Below are positions 26,120 to 36,400 of a stretch of 64,000 bases of DNA, piece by piece (the stretch's first letter is position 1; each line of letters opens with the position of its first letter). The position numbers and the translations under genes are program-made. The stretch is from Thereva unica (taxonomy: Eukaryota > Arthropoda > Insecta > Diptera > Therevidae). The notes under the pieces are model-generated. The model had not been told where the DNA came from. It was given only the letters and a program-made list of their open reading frames with translations, and did no database searches. The stretch spans positions 178,884,516 through 178,948,515 of the forward strand of contig OX465281.1 of the NCBI GenBank assembly GCA_949987705.1. Reading direction: 5' to 3'.

Positions 26120-27215
26120 AATCTGGTTAGAGTGTTCCACTAGTAGAGATCGTCCATTCGTACCAAAGATATTACGAAGAAGCATGTTTGACAAAATCCA
26201 TAACTTATCACATCCAGGAATACGAGGTACTAGGAAATTAATTACAAGAAGATATTTTTGACCGAGGATGAATTCTGACATTAATTTATGGGCGAAGTCG
26301 TGTATAACGTGTCAGAAAGCGAAAATTCATAGACATACAAAATCTCCGATACAAAAATTTCAGATACCTGTGGGAAGGTTTGAACACATCCATGTAGATT
26401 TGGTAGGCCCATTGTATCCGGTGGAAGGATTCATATATTTGTTAACCGTAGTGGATCGATTCACCAGGTGGCCGGAAGTATACCCGCTAAAGAGTATCAC
26501 AGCCAGCATAGTGGTCAAGACATTGTATGAGCAATTTTTTCCGAGATTTGGGATTCCATTGACAGTTACTACGGACCAAGGAGGTCAATTTGAAGGAAAG
26601 GTATTTGAGGAATTTTCAAAATTATTAGGAACCCATAGGATTCGAACAACAGCGTATCATCCACAATCAAACGGAATGGTGGAGAGACTACACAAACAGT
26701 TAAAAGCATCTCTTAGAGTTAAGATGTCTAATCCGAATTGGTTGTTGCAAATCCCAACTATATTACTAGGTTCAAGAACAACGGTTAAGGAGGATCTTAA
26801 TTGTAGTCCGGCTGAATTAGTTTATGGTCAAACACTACGTATTCTGGTAGAATGCTTTGTGAGGGTCCCACAGCAAGTATCAGATCCAACAGCCCTAGTG
26901 GCGCAATTACGAGATCACATGAGGAATATTGTTCCAACAGATTCTCGAAGAAGTAATTTCTATGTTCCGAAAGGATTAGAAGATTACGAATTTGTTTTTT
27001 TGAGGACGGATAGAGGTAGGGGATCCTTGGAAGATCCTTATGAAGGTCCTTTTAAAGTTGTTAAGAGAAACAAGAAAGTTTTCACTATTAACGTCAACGG
27101 AAGAATAATGGGGGTATCAATTAATAGATTAAAACCCGCCTTTATCGAAAAAAAGGAAGACACTGAAAAAGCAGTAACTAGAAGTTCAAAGAAAAAACTT
27201 TCATTTCGGTTATAA
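26120..27215 (+). pseudogene. Gypsy integrase, core intact
   Basis: The zinc-binding region (HNLSHPGIRGTRKLI, stop at about 26260, then CITCQKAK) is interrupted. From 26268 a 315-codon frame is open. It carries the catalytic triad region: D in FEHIHVDLVGPL, D in TVTTDQGGQFEG, and E in HPQSNGMVERLHKQLK. The C-terminal end (DPYEGPFKVVKRN; NRLKPAF) is typical of Gypsy integrases. Its start is bounded by the stop, so it cannot be expressed as part of a normal polyprotein. Confidence 0.85.
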
Positions 27216-27308
27216 AATGATAAATTTTGTTTGTTTTCTTTGAGTAATTAGATATTAAAGTAAATTATGATAGTACATTCATGGATGCTCGCGCTGAAGG
27301 GGGAGTTA

Positions 27309-28259
27309 TGTAGCAGCCGCTACTTGTATATACGTTTTTCGTTGTAGTAAGTTTTATTCAAGTATCGATTCAGTTTCTGTACTAGTAATTTCGAGTACAG
27401 TGTTTTTGGTTACGTCATAATTTGGATTCTCACTACTACTATGAAATACACTTGGGGAATTTAGATTGTCAGTGTCACGTGTTTTAGATCACGTATGTTT
27501 TTTTTTATGTGGTAGACTAGAGGCTTAGGGAAAGCCCCTTTGTACTGTCTATTCTTTGTAGACAGAAAGCCCTTTGTACTATCTATTTTTTCGTATAGAA
27601 TGTCGAATAGCAGCTCTAGCCGGAAGATAGAGAGTAGAAAGAGAGCGATAAGTAGGAAGGAGCTGTCACAACCGAGCCGCGATATTTTATTCCACCTACT
27701 TCTAACCATTTCGCGACTCTGGCATCAGAGCATTTGAGAAACAACTCGCTGGAGTGTTATGTCTCCTGAAACGAGTTGAATCTCATGAGCCAACCGACTA
27801 CATGCGCTTGGTGGAGCGGGGAAGGACTAGCGAAGGCTATGACAGGAGGAATCACGAATGTAAAGAGGGGAGAAGAAAGAAGGGAAGTTATGTGGGTGGG
27901 AAAGTGGAAAAGGCGAAGGACCGTGGGGCTGGCCGGGATTCGAACCCTGGACCTCTGGGATACTAGTCAGGCGCCTTACCTCTAGACCACTGGCCCCCGA
28001 ATGTATACACTGCACACAGAAACAATTTAAAAAAAACATAGCCACACAAATATTGTTATATTAAAATAATTTTGAATAATTGTAAGAGTATTAGCAGTTC
28101 AATCAAATAGTAAGTCGCCTATTTGAGTTGTTTTAAATAACGGTTATATAATTTAACGGAAAATAAAATTTAAATATAGTTTTTCTTATTGGCAATATAT
28201 TACAATTTATATTGCAATGAAATGAGGAAAGACTGTTAAAATCAGTCTGACCCATTTCA
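27309..28259 (+). repeat. Gypsy 3' LTR, interrupted by a SINE
   Basis: Starts TGTAGCAGCCGCTACTTG directly after a purine-rich tract and ends GACCCATTTCA. Without the insertion at 27498-27999 it is about 450 bp. Deletions relative to the 5' LTR account for the rest of the length difference. Confidence 0.85.
27498..27999 (-). mobile_element. tRNA-derived SINE, copy 2, inside the Gypsy 3' LTR
   Basis: Reads on the minus strand. The tRNA-like head with B-box GGTTCGAATCC lies near 27940-27996, then the same body as copy 1, then a long distinct tail ending in an A-run (T-run at 27500). ATGT flanks both sides, and the 5' LTR has a single ATGT at that point (CACGTATGTATACAC), so the site is confirmed. 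Length about 500 bp. Confidence 0.8.
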
Positions 28260-28792
28260 GTTAACACCTATCCATTGCCTACACAGATTTTCCACCAAAT
28301 GGAAAAGGCATCCGAAAATATGTTGATATGGATCCTTTTGAGATGGGATTAAGACAATCATTCCTCACTAAATTTTGATATCTGCCTGTTGCTGTTTGCA
28401 AGCATCATAGTAAGTCTTGCAACTAAAGTAATATAGGTATTCCGAATTCCCTCAGGCAAGTTTAAATTATTTATAACATAAACAAACGCTTTTTGTGAGA
28501 GCCTGTGTCTATGAATAAATATAAAAGTAAAAATTGTTGTTATTTATTCTTATAAAAGCTTACGTATTTTCTGGAAGACACAAGGGATCCAAATAATCTC
28601 CGAGGGCTCATCTAATTATTCTTTGGGAATATTCTACCTACATATGTATATCTCTACATTGCCATTAAAAATATAAATAAAAACTTGCACTTATTGCAGC
28701 TTCAAACAAACGAAATATAAACAAACTTTGAAATTTTTTAAATAACAATGTTATTACAACGGTTACATTGGATTTTGCATACTTTTGGGAGC
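28260..28792. other. Intergenic, nothing recognised
   Basis: A+T-rich, without inverted ends or a credible frame. Confidence 0.4.
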
Positions 28793-28912
28793 AGTTATTT
28801 TGTGAAAACGACATTCGACTCGTCGACTTACGTGAACCCAAATTGAGCGTTGAGGAAATTAATGTCGTTTTCATCAAGCGTCGACGACTGTCGAATTGCG
28901 TGAACTGGCCCC
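28793..28912. repeat. Partial MITE related to 18805-19056
   Basis: Ends GTGAACTGGCCCC and contains GTCGACTTACGTGAAC and CGTCGACGACTGTCGAAT, matching the style of the GGGGCCAGTTCGTG element in the Gypsy leader. The left terminus is not complete. Confidence 0.45.
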
Positions 28913-28913
28913 A

Positions 28914-29190
28914 GCTCTAACGTTAAGGGAGTTATTTTGTATGGTTGGGAAACACACCTTGCGACGCGAAAACGAAAATCTACCCCAAACAGGCCCCTTG
29001 ACTAGAATCCGCAAAGAACCAGTCGAGTTGAATGACCTAAAACAACGTGGAGGAGAACTTTAATAGCAAAGGCTACAATAACTGGGAGATCCTGGGCGGG
29101 GCGGAGAGCTGTCGAACGAAAGAATCCACTGGATGACAACTGTCCCCCTAAGTCCCACCACGGTTTAAAAAAGCAGAAGAAGATGGCTAT
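28914..29190 (+). pseudogene. RTE-type LINE, short 3' fragment with internal deletion
   Basis: Matches the 3' end of the RTE-type LINE at 57660-60767: AACGTTAAGG.AGTT.TTTTGTA.GGTTG.GAAAC, then a jump to ACACCTTGCGACGCGAAAAC and GAACAACGTGGAGGAGAAC, ACTGGGAGATCCTGG. About 175 bp of the full element is missing between the two blocks. Frames are closed. Confidence 0.75.
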
Positions 29191-30172
29191 ATCTGTTTTA
29201 AGAAACATGTCAAAGCAACCATACCGGGCAACCGGTTGTGGTTATGGCTAGCATAAGTATTAGGAATACCACAGTCCATTCTTATTAGCGCTCTCCTATT
29301 TGTCGTAGACTTTGGAATTTTTCTCGTTGTGCGCGACTATCTAAAGAACAACTACTAAGCACTATTTTTGTATACTTTTTTTTAACCCATGTTGGAGTTT
29401 TCTTCGTTTTGGGGACATTCAGTATTTGAATTTTGAATTGTTGCAAACTTATAAATATTGTGGAAAGTGCAAAATAACAAAAGTAAAATCAAACATAAAA
29501 TCAAAGTCCTTAAATATTCCAATATACGATTCTTTTTTTATTAGTATTGTTTTTTAGAATATCTCTTGTATATACATGTAAATCTATATATTCCATAAAA
29601 GTCTTACAATAAAAAAGGCTCAAAATTTCTCTTAAATTCAAGGACGATAAATGAAACTCTACCATATCTTGTTCTCTCTCTAGTTCCTGTAAGCCCATAT
29701 AGGGCATAGGTCTGAACTAACTAAGTTCAGATTAACTGACATATTGTAGTTACATATGAAACTAGAGTACAGTAATGAAAATGTTAGTTAGTTAAAGAAA
29801 TAATAAATTAAATGCACAATTATTGTAAAATTAAAATATGGGCTACTTTTTTGTCAACTAGCAAGAATAAACTACAATGGATATCACAAGATTTAAGAAC
29901 GAATGTTACACGCAAACTGAACGTCTAATTTCATGTCCAGTATTTTTTTTTCTTTAATAATATTGCTATTTTATTTGGTTATTTTAAAAAGTGATGGAAC
30001 TGTAGGAATGGTGAATATCAGTCGCTAAAAATTGTCTTTTGGACATTAGTAAATAAATTTTAAAAATATTGATTTCCACTTTGTAGTAGTAATGAATAAT
30101 CAAATAGCGGAGTTATTTTTTTTTCTTTGCTGAAATTATGTTAAAGCTGTAACAGATCAATATCGAGCGTGC
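29191..30172. other. Intergenic A+T-rich stretch downstream of the SLC35F5-type gene
   Basis: No gene, ends or repeats recognised. It contains the 3' UTR of the minus-strand gene, but I could not single out one poly(A) signal. Confidence 0.4.
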
Positions 30173-33100
30173 TTAGTTTTCATGGTTAGCAATTAGAGAT
30201 TCTTGTTGTTCTTCATCATTTATTCTAGAAATATATAATATAATTATTACTTATAACATTAATTATGCTAAGAATTAACTTACCGAACGACACTTGATCG
30301 TCGACACCTGCATATTCGCCTATAAATTAATTTTAGGAAACGTAGTAGCGGATCACTATCATCATTTTTAATTGAAAAAGCAACAAAAATTAATGCTAAA
30401 AATATGGGAATCGAACCAAAATAAAACATTGATGAATATGATTTCCTTTTTAAAAGAAAATCAAATAACATGGAAAGCGGTATTTGTAAGGACATTGCTA
30501 AAGTTCCCACTAAGGAAGATGTGAGAAAGCATCCCCTATAAACAAAATGGTTGTTTTATTTATTTTATATATGTATATGTTTTTTTAGAATTAGTTATAT
30601 TTACCATAACCATAGCGCTTCCGAAAGAACGGTTCCAACAAACCCGTTAAGAAATAAAACTGCAAATTGATGTTGATTTGGTAGCTCAAATGTTTCGATT
30701 TGCAAGAAATTAAGAACGAATAATATTGGCCACATTAGTAACATATTCCATAAACCGACAAAACCTGAAATTAAAATAAACATAAGAAATAAGGACATTA
30801 ATATAATATTTCAAATCAAGTATGTATATATTGTTTTGATACCAACAACTTTTCTCATTTTTCTGTAGTCATTATGCAAATAAATACAGAGGTAAAAGAA
30901 TAATTCGTAGTGATAATGATTTCTACTTATCTGGCGGGAATGATATTCCGCTCATTCAGTTTGGTGATAGAATAATCTCAAAAAATCAGTTTTCCCGTAA
31001 TCGTACAGCACCCAAGAGTTCAAACATAAGGTTCATCGCCATCAAATACCCTCTAGACCTCCCCTGATCTACCATATTCTCTTCTATCTTTCAAACCAAG
31101 CTTGTAACTACATATTGTACAATGATCTGAATGTCATGACAGACTGGTAGTACAAAGGTGTTTCATAGTAGTCACCGTCTTTCATAGTAGTCACCGACAA
31201 TTAAGCCTTGATCCAGGCATCTTGATCAGGTCTAGAGGTAGGGCATTCGATTGTTGATAGATCGTCGGTTTGATTTCTACTGACATGATAGATCACCGAA
31301 GTCAACTAAAATAGGACCGATTACGAAAACTGGGAAATTTGTTTTCCTATTAATTTTCTTTCAGCTTTGAGATTTGTCTGAAAAATTAAAAAAGTATTTC
31401 ACATATGTATCTTCACATCGCAGATGACCTAAAAACATACAATTAAAAACTACGACCCCATCGTATCGAGTGTAGAAAGAACAAACCAGTTAACAAACGT
31501 TGTATGTTTGATGTCTTAACCTTGCTTAGGAATCACCCTTTGCACAACTTCTCTGTCATTGGGCACGACGCATTATTTTTTCATATATGTACTCAGTTTA
31601 AATATGGTAGGTTACGATGGGGCTTCAGAGTCCTCAGTGACTCTTAGGGGGGCACTGAAACCTTTTTTTTAGTCTATTACCCCGTCGTTAAAACCTTCCA
31701 GGTTAAGACTATAGCGAAAAAAATTGATTTGGGGTTTATATCCCAAATCTCCCTGCGAGTAGGAAAGTCGAGATGGTGCCGACTCAATCTCCTCCTCGCT
31801 GTAGCCTCACAATCGCACAGTGTGCTCCGCAGTTTCGGGACCTGCAAAGCAGAACCGAGTTATAATCTACTACTAGCCCTATTCTGATTAGATGATAATT
31901 GAGCCCGTCAAGATCTGTTATTCTTTTTAGGTCCACCTCTTGAAATTAACTTTTTTCGATTTTAATGTGTTTTTTAGTTTGACGAGCGCCCTGAATCCTT
32001 GTTCAGTTTGATGAAATAGCTGGTTCACCCAATTCCCGATCTTAATTGGGAGCTGGCTAAACTGTAGAAAGGTTCCGCGCCAACAGATGATGAATTTGTC
32101 CCTACCGAGCCATGTCAGCGATGCCGCAGCTAATCAGTTTTCAACTGTTCCTTTTTATGCCAATTCACACCATATTTAATTTAAGTTTTTAAAAAACATA
32201 AATTCAAAAACAAAAATAAATTCGTAGTTTCACTTTCAATTTGATTTGAATGGCTGAGGTATCGCTTAAGTCATAGAGCTGTTTTTTTGCATATGCAGGG
32301 GTATTACTGAAACTAACAAAACGCCTGGCTGTGGATAGGAACAAAAAATCGTATGGGTTAGGGAGGGGTAATCATAACGGTTTAGTCGCTAGGGTGTTTT
32401 GAAATTTTTTTGGTAGAGGTTTATATATCACCCTGACAAAATTTTGGACCTTGACTTAACTCTGAAAGTTGATGGGTCTAAACCTTTCGCAATTTTAGAT
32501 AGGTGGGAGTATTCTGCGTAGCTGCTACTTTACTAATGAAAATATCTTATAGGATTACAAAATACAGGGTGATATGTAAACATCTAAAAAAATTTAAAAA
32601 CGCTCTAGCGTTACGATCAAATCAACAATAACAATCGAACAATCAAACAAAAAATTACCGCTCTAGGACTATTACAGCTTGAATGATGAACTGAGACGCC
32701 AAAATTATAATGTGGAGACAAAGAAAAGGTAAAAAAGTATTGAACGAGATCTTCAACTCTTTGAGGCACACGATTTTAAAGAAAATAAAACCCTAACAAG
32801 AGTTTAACCTGCCTAGCCCCAAAGAGTTAAAAGCCAGTATCACTTACCAAAAAACAATGGAATGTCTATTTTCTCTTCAGTGTCGCTTTTTCGTTTAACG
32901 AAAACCAGGTACGATGCATAAAAAAATGCGCTGAGTAAAGCTAAAAAGACTCCTCGTGAAAATTTTTGTTCGGTGATATCAGATATTGTCACGGTTACCT
33001 AGAATACAATAAAATTGTAATTAAATTAATTTTTGTTCTAAATATTAATTTTATATTTTACTTACCACACCAGCAATGTTAGCAGTTACAGCTAAAAATT

Positions 33101-33947
33101 TCGATAGAGTAAATTTATCACCGGATGCCGATGGGAAGAGTGCTGCTAATACTAAGGTAAAGAAACTTGATGATGAACTTAATAGAGTTACCATAGCTGT
33201 TTCACTTAATTCTAAGGATAATTGAAACAAATAATTTGCTACGAACCACTAAAATATATAATATTAGTGTAAAATGGGAAGGAAGATAATTTTAGTTTCA
33301 TTTACCAAAATACAAAACATAAGAGCTGTTCGAGCAGTTTTATGATGTGTCTTCTGTCGGCGTATTCTTAAGCTAGCGGCATAAGAGAGGCGTGCCATCA
33401 AGGCATCGGTTGCTTCAAGAGCCGACATTTCTCTAACTTCAGCCATTTTACTGAAGCGTACACTACGAATACTTGAATCATCACTTTCAGTTCCAGATCT
33501 TGTGTCACTTGTGCGAATTGGGATAAATGTTGAATCGCTCTAAAATAGTTGAAATACATGCATAGCAATAAAAATTGAACAAATAAAAATTCTGTTATGA
33601 AGTACCAATGAACTATGATTTGAGAAATAATTGTCATCTTCTGTGTTTTGGTCCATGATCTTAAAATAAATATTATTATAAAAACTTTAATTATTTGATT
33701 TATATTATTTCTGTTTTACCGAATAGTTGCCGTTTCGTTCACAAGCTTCCTTCCATGGAGTTATCAGTCCGATGACAAGCAGGTACAGAGTGAACATAGA
33801 TGTTTTGAAATATGTACAAAAGAATGGCTTATCATAGCTTTCATTCTGGTATAAATACTTTGTTAATTCGCTAGAGGATACCCAAATAACATCAACAAGT
33901 AAAAGAATGAATATTCCAAGTAACAATTTTTGTGTTTTGTTTAACAT
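30173..33947 (-). CDS. SLC35F5: SLC35F5-type solute carrier, eight exons, 437 aa
   Basis: Minus-strand exons 33947-33720, 33659-33606, 33539-33306, 33248-33066, 32998-32848, 30764-30605, 30535-30284 and 30224-30173 join at GT..AG borders with frame kept, totalling 1314 nt (437 codons plus TAA). The product is a multi-pass member of the drug/metabolite-transporter fold, SLC35F group; the substrate of SLC35F5 is not established. Recognisable are LLLVDVIWVSSSELTKYL near the N terminus (residues about 16-33), a hydrophilic loop with SVRFSKMAEVREMSALEA, the membrane segment FVANYLFQLSLELSETAMV, FTLVLAALFPSASGDKFTLS, VFLALLSAFFYASYLVFVKR, GFVGLWNMLLMWPILFVLNF, FVGTVLSEALWLWGCFLTSS and a C-terminal EEQQESLI tail. 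The small last exon was chosen because exon 7 ends in a perfect CG|GTAAGT donor. Length is near the insect forms and shorter than the vertebrate protein. No defect seen. Confidence 0.93.
30968..31170 (+). repeat. 3' fragment of the CR1/Jockey-like LINE family
   Basis: Aligns with 40331-40535: GGAATAATCTC, TCAGTTTT.CCG, AGAGTTCAAAC..AGGTTCATC, AATACC, then ATGACAGACTGGTAGTACAAAGG (the LINE has ATGACGGACTAGTAGTAC). Antisense to the gene that contains it. Confidence 0.65.
32423..32576. mobile_element. Short CACCCTG-type element, copy 2
   Basis: Ends TATATCACCCTG and CAGGGTGATATG are inverted repeats of about 12 bp around 150 bp of non-coding sequence. The interior recurs inverted at 9199-9345. 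Confidence 0.6.
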
Positions 33948-34098
33948 TTTGTGCGATTTATTATCCAGACTTTCATTTTTATTTTCTCTTTTCTACATCA
34001 TTTTGTAATCTGTGAAGACAATATGTTTTAAGATGTTGAATAACATAAAAACTTTGTTTGGCATATATCATTAGCTTGTGAATAAAAACATCTTAATA

Positions 34099-34509
34099 GC
34101 AGGAACACAATGCTCACCATAAGCCGTGGGCCATGAAAGCTTTTCGTTGTCAAATAATAGATACCATGGATTTACCTAGGAACGAACAAAATGCAACTAT
34201 CGGCGAGGTGACCATAACTACGACCATAAAAATTAGAACCTATTTCTATTTTTTGGTTGACGCTTACAGTTCTACCAAATTATACATACAAAAAAACACC
34301 GCTGTCAACAAATAAACCATTATTATTTTGACAAATTTTGTTGTGTCTGAGGGTACTTGATTTTAAAAATAACAAAAAATGCATTCTTTTTTTTCTCATA
34401 TTAGTTTCAATTTAACTTAATTTTAGTTTTACGATTGACAGCGATGGCATAATTTGAGAGCGATAGAGTTTTCATAGCCCACGGCTTATGGTGAGCATTG
34501 TGTTCCTGC
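34099..34509. mobile_element. TA-flanked MITE just upstream of the SLC35F5-type gene
   Basis: 411 bp with ends GCAGGAACACAATGCTCACC and the exact inverse. The inverted repeat runs about 34 bp to AAGCCGTGGGC. TA lies on both sides (34097-34098, 34510-34511), as for Tc1/mariner. No transposase frame. Its near end lies 151 bp upstream of the ATG at 33947, so it may overlap the promoter. Confidence 0.8.
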
Positions 34510-34714
34510 TATAATGTACTTAACTCCAAAATAATGTGATGACTGAAAAAGGCGTATAGATTTTTCAAACGCCGTGATACAAAAAATTTGAGCAATTCTG
34601 CGCACCTCGTTGCCCAATTTTATAAATATTGTTCTACCATTACCCCTCTTTTTAGTTAAAACGGCAACAAACGCAGAAAAAACTCAACAAAATAATTTGG
34701 GAAGGGGTGCGCGC

Positions 34715-35140
34715 CAAATTCTAGTAATAACAAGTCTTTCATCTTCATACAAAATTTTCAGCCGGTTGGTTGTGTGCGTGCATATATGAACATCACTGCT
34801 GAGCAAAACTCAACGCATACTTCGTGAATTCAGAGAGACAAAGCCAGATTCTGTCTTTACGGTAAAGTATGCAGAACAGAAAAGGAAAGAAAATTGAATC
34901 AGCTGTCAAAATTGAAGTCACCAAAACAAACGAGCAAATATGCACCAATCAATCAACATTATCCCTTTAGAAACTCATAAAATTTTCTGTTGTTTAGTTG
35001 TATGCTAGCGCTTATAAAAATATTGCATTCTCTCTCTGATAGCCTGACATCGTCATTTGAAGAACTTATGCATATATAGCTGTTCGTCTTTCACTCATTA
35101 ACCATATGAAGATGAAAGACTTGTTAATTTCTAGACTTTG
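34715..35140. mobile_element. hAT-type MITE, family 2, copy 1
   Basis: Ends CAAATTCTAGTAATAACAAG and the inverse of CAAAGTCTAGAAATTAACAA, then CTTTCATCTTCATA. The 8-bp direct repeat GTGCGCGC flanks it exactly (34707-34714, 35141-35148), diagnostic of hAT. About 426 bp, non-coding. A second copy is at 54094-54517 in the opposite orientation. Confidence 0.88.
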
Positions 35141-35219
35141 GTGCGCGCATGCAGAATGAATAAAGTTAATTTATCTTTCTATGTGTTGAGCAGAGCTTTT
35201 AAATACATGTAAAGCCCCT

Positions 35220-35295
35220 GCTCAGCAAAGGCAGTTTATTCAACATAATAAGCATAATTTTACTTTAATTATGCGAAATATTTCTCATTTCTAAA
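35220..35295 (+). repeat. Dispersed repeat R, left part
   Basis: CAGTTTATTC, AAGCATAATTTTACTT, AATTATGCGAAATATTTC, ending CTAAA directly before a Helitron 5' end. It continues at 37966. See the uninterrupted copy at 11690-11900. Confidence 0.7.
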
Positions 35296-36400
35296 TCTTA
35301 CTTAATATTATAAACGTGAATGTTTGTATGTATGTTTGTTACTCTTTCACGCAAAAACTACTGAATGGATTTTAATGAAACTTTACAATAATATAGCTCA
35401 TATATCAGAATAACATATAGGCTATAATTTATAAAAAAATTCAACATGGCCGCCGAAAGCTCAAAATGGCCACGCAAATTGTGTACCGATTTCAATGAAA
35501 GTTGGTATATAGAGGTTTTTAAGGTCACTAATAACGAATTTGTGGTCAAAACTTATAAATTCAAAATGGCCGTGCCAATATGGCCGACGAATTTGCCAAT
35601 TGTGTTCCGATTCCAATGAAAATCGAAATCTGGTGGATTTTAAGGTTGCAAATAACGAATTTATGATCAAAACTTATAAATTCAAAATGGCGGACGAATT
35701 TTTCCAATTGTATTCCGATTCCAATGAAAGTGAATATCTAGGGGTTTCTAAGGTTGCAAATAACGAATTTATGATCAAAACTTATAAATTCAAAATGGCC
35801 GCGCCAATATGGCCGACGAATTTTTCCAATTGTATTCCGATTGCAATGAAAATCGGTATCTGGGGGCTTTTAGGGCAAACAACGAATTTATGATCAACGC
35901 TTATAAATTCAAAATTGCGGGTCCAATATGACGCACGAATTTTACCAAGCCACATTCTGAAATGTAGTAAATTTCTAAAATTCTCTCTAAGTAGTATAGA
36001 AACAGTAAAAACGGTAGAAAGAGTCGAAGTTTGCAAATTTGTGCGCCCCTACATTGTCATCACGAGGTTAAACGATGTCATCTATCGCTTCCAAAAAGTT
36101 CGATCGGAAAAAACGGGACCTGGAGGAAGCGGTGTTCGGGACGAATACTGAGTAAGAAGGGAGCAGTGTAACGGCTAACCGAAAAGAGAAAGTTAAAATT
36201 CCAATTCACCGAGAAGTTACATGTTTAGATGCATCTACTTGAATACATAACGCTGTTCTAATTGAATCACCGATAAGAATGGGAAGAGGGAATTTTTTTC
36301 CAGATTTATTGTTTATTTTTTCCTACCGCGTACAACGCACACATAATTTTTTTTTTATTTAAAAGCCTTGCAACGCACACAGGTTTTTTGCTATAGGCTA
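35296..36400 (+). mobile_element. Non-autonomous Helitron 1 (5' part of a tandem pair)
   Basis: Starts TCTTACTTAATATTATAAAC, the typical 5' end (TC, then the TATTATAAA..GAATGTTTGTATG motif). It contains a minisatellite at 35438-35950. Its 3' side carries a terminal-like stretch CCTTGCAACGCACACAGG then TTTTTTGCTA, but the CTAG tip is altered to CTATAGG. It abuts Helitron 2 at A|T. No Rep/helicase gene. Confidence 0.7.
35438..35950 (+). repeat. Minisatellite of about 100-123-bp units inside Helitron 1
   Basis: Four imperfect units, each containing ACTTATAAATTCAAAATGGC, GACGAATTT..CCAATTGT, ATTCCGATTCCAATGAAA and TAACGAATTTATGATCAA. One unit lacks the CCGCGCCAATATGGCCGAC block. The last unit decays. 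This is common in Helitron interiors. Confidence 0.75.

Larger units (their letters stand above)
18040..28259 (+). mobile_element. Ty3/Gypsy LTR retrotransposon, decayed, with six direct insertions
   Basis: The order is 5' LTR, primer-binding-site candidate, gag, protease, reverse transcriptase, RNase H, integrase, polypurine tract (GAAGGGGGAG, just before the 3' LTR), 3' LTR. Every protein domain is recognisable, but stops and frameshifts disrupt gag, the RT/RNase H part and the start of the integrase region. The longest intact piece is the integrase. The LTRs differ at many positions, so the insertion is not recent. The flanks (ATGTG before, GTTAA after) do not match, so no target duplication is seen. 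Later insertions at 18805, 19365, 20624, 21188, 22612 and 27498 (plus one inside the LINE) account for roughly 4.6 kb. Confidence 0.9.
30765..32847 (-). other. Intron 5 of the SLC35F5-type gene (2.1 kb)
   Basis: All other introns of this gene are 57-69 bp. This one holds a LINE fragment (30968-31170) and a short CACCCTG element (32423-32576). The middle (31180-32420) includes a stretch at 31640-31910 with unusual G+C-rich text that may be a decayed repeat; I cannot place it. Confidence 0.85.

Noticed and set aside
27922..27996. tRNA gene on the minus strand
   Set aside because: Same SINE head, inserted with an ATGT duplication in an LTR.
30280..30282. Stop codon of the SLC35F5-type gene at this TAA
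   Set aside because: The TAA is part of a perfect splice donor (CG|GTAAGT). A downstream 52-bp exon restores the conserved EEQQESLI tail and ends in TAA at 30173.
35438..35950. Regular direct repeats that could be mistaken for a CRISPR-like array
   Set aside because: Units are about 100-123 bp, imperfect over their full length and have no unique spacers. They lie inside a Helitron of an animal genome.
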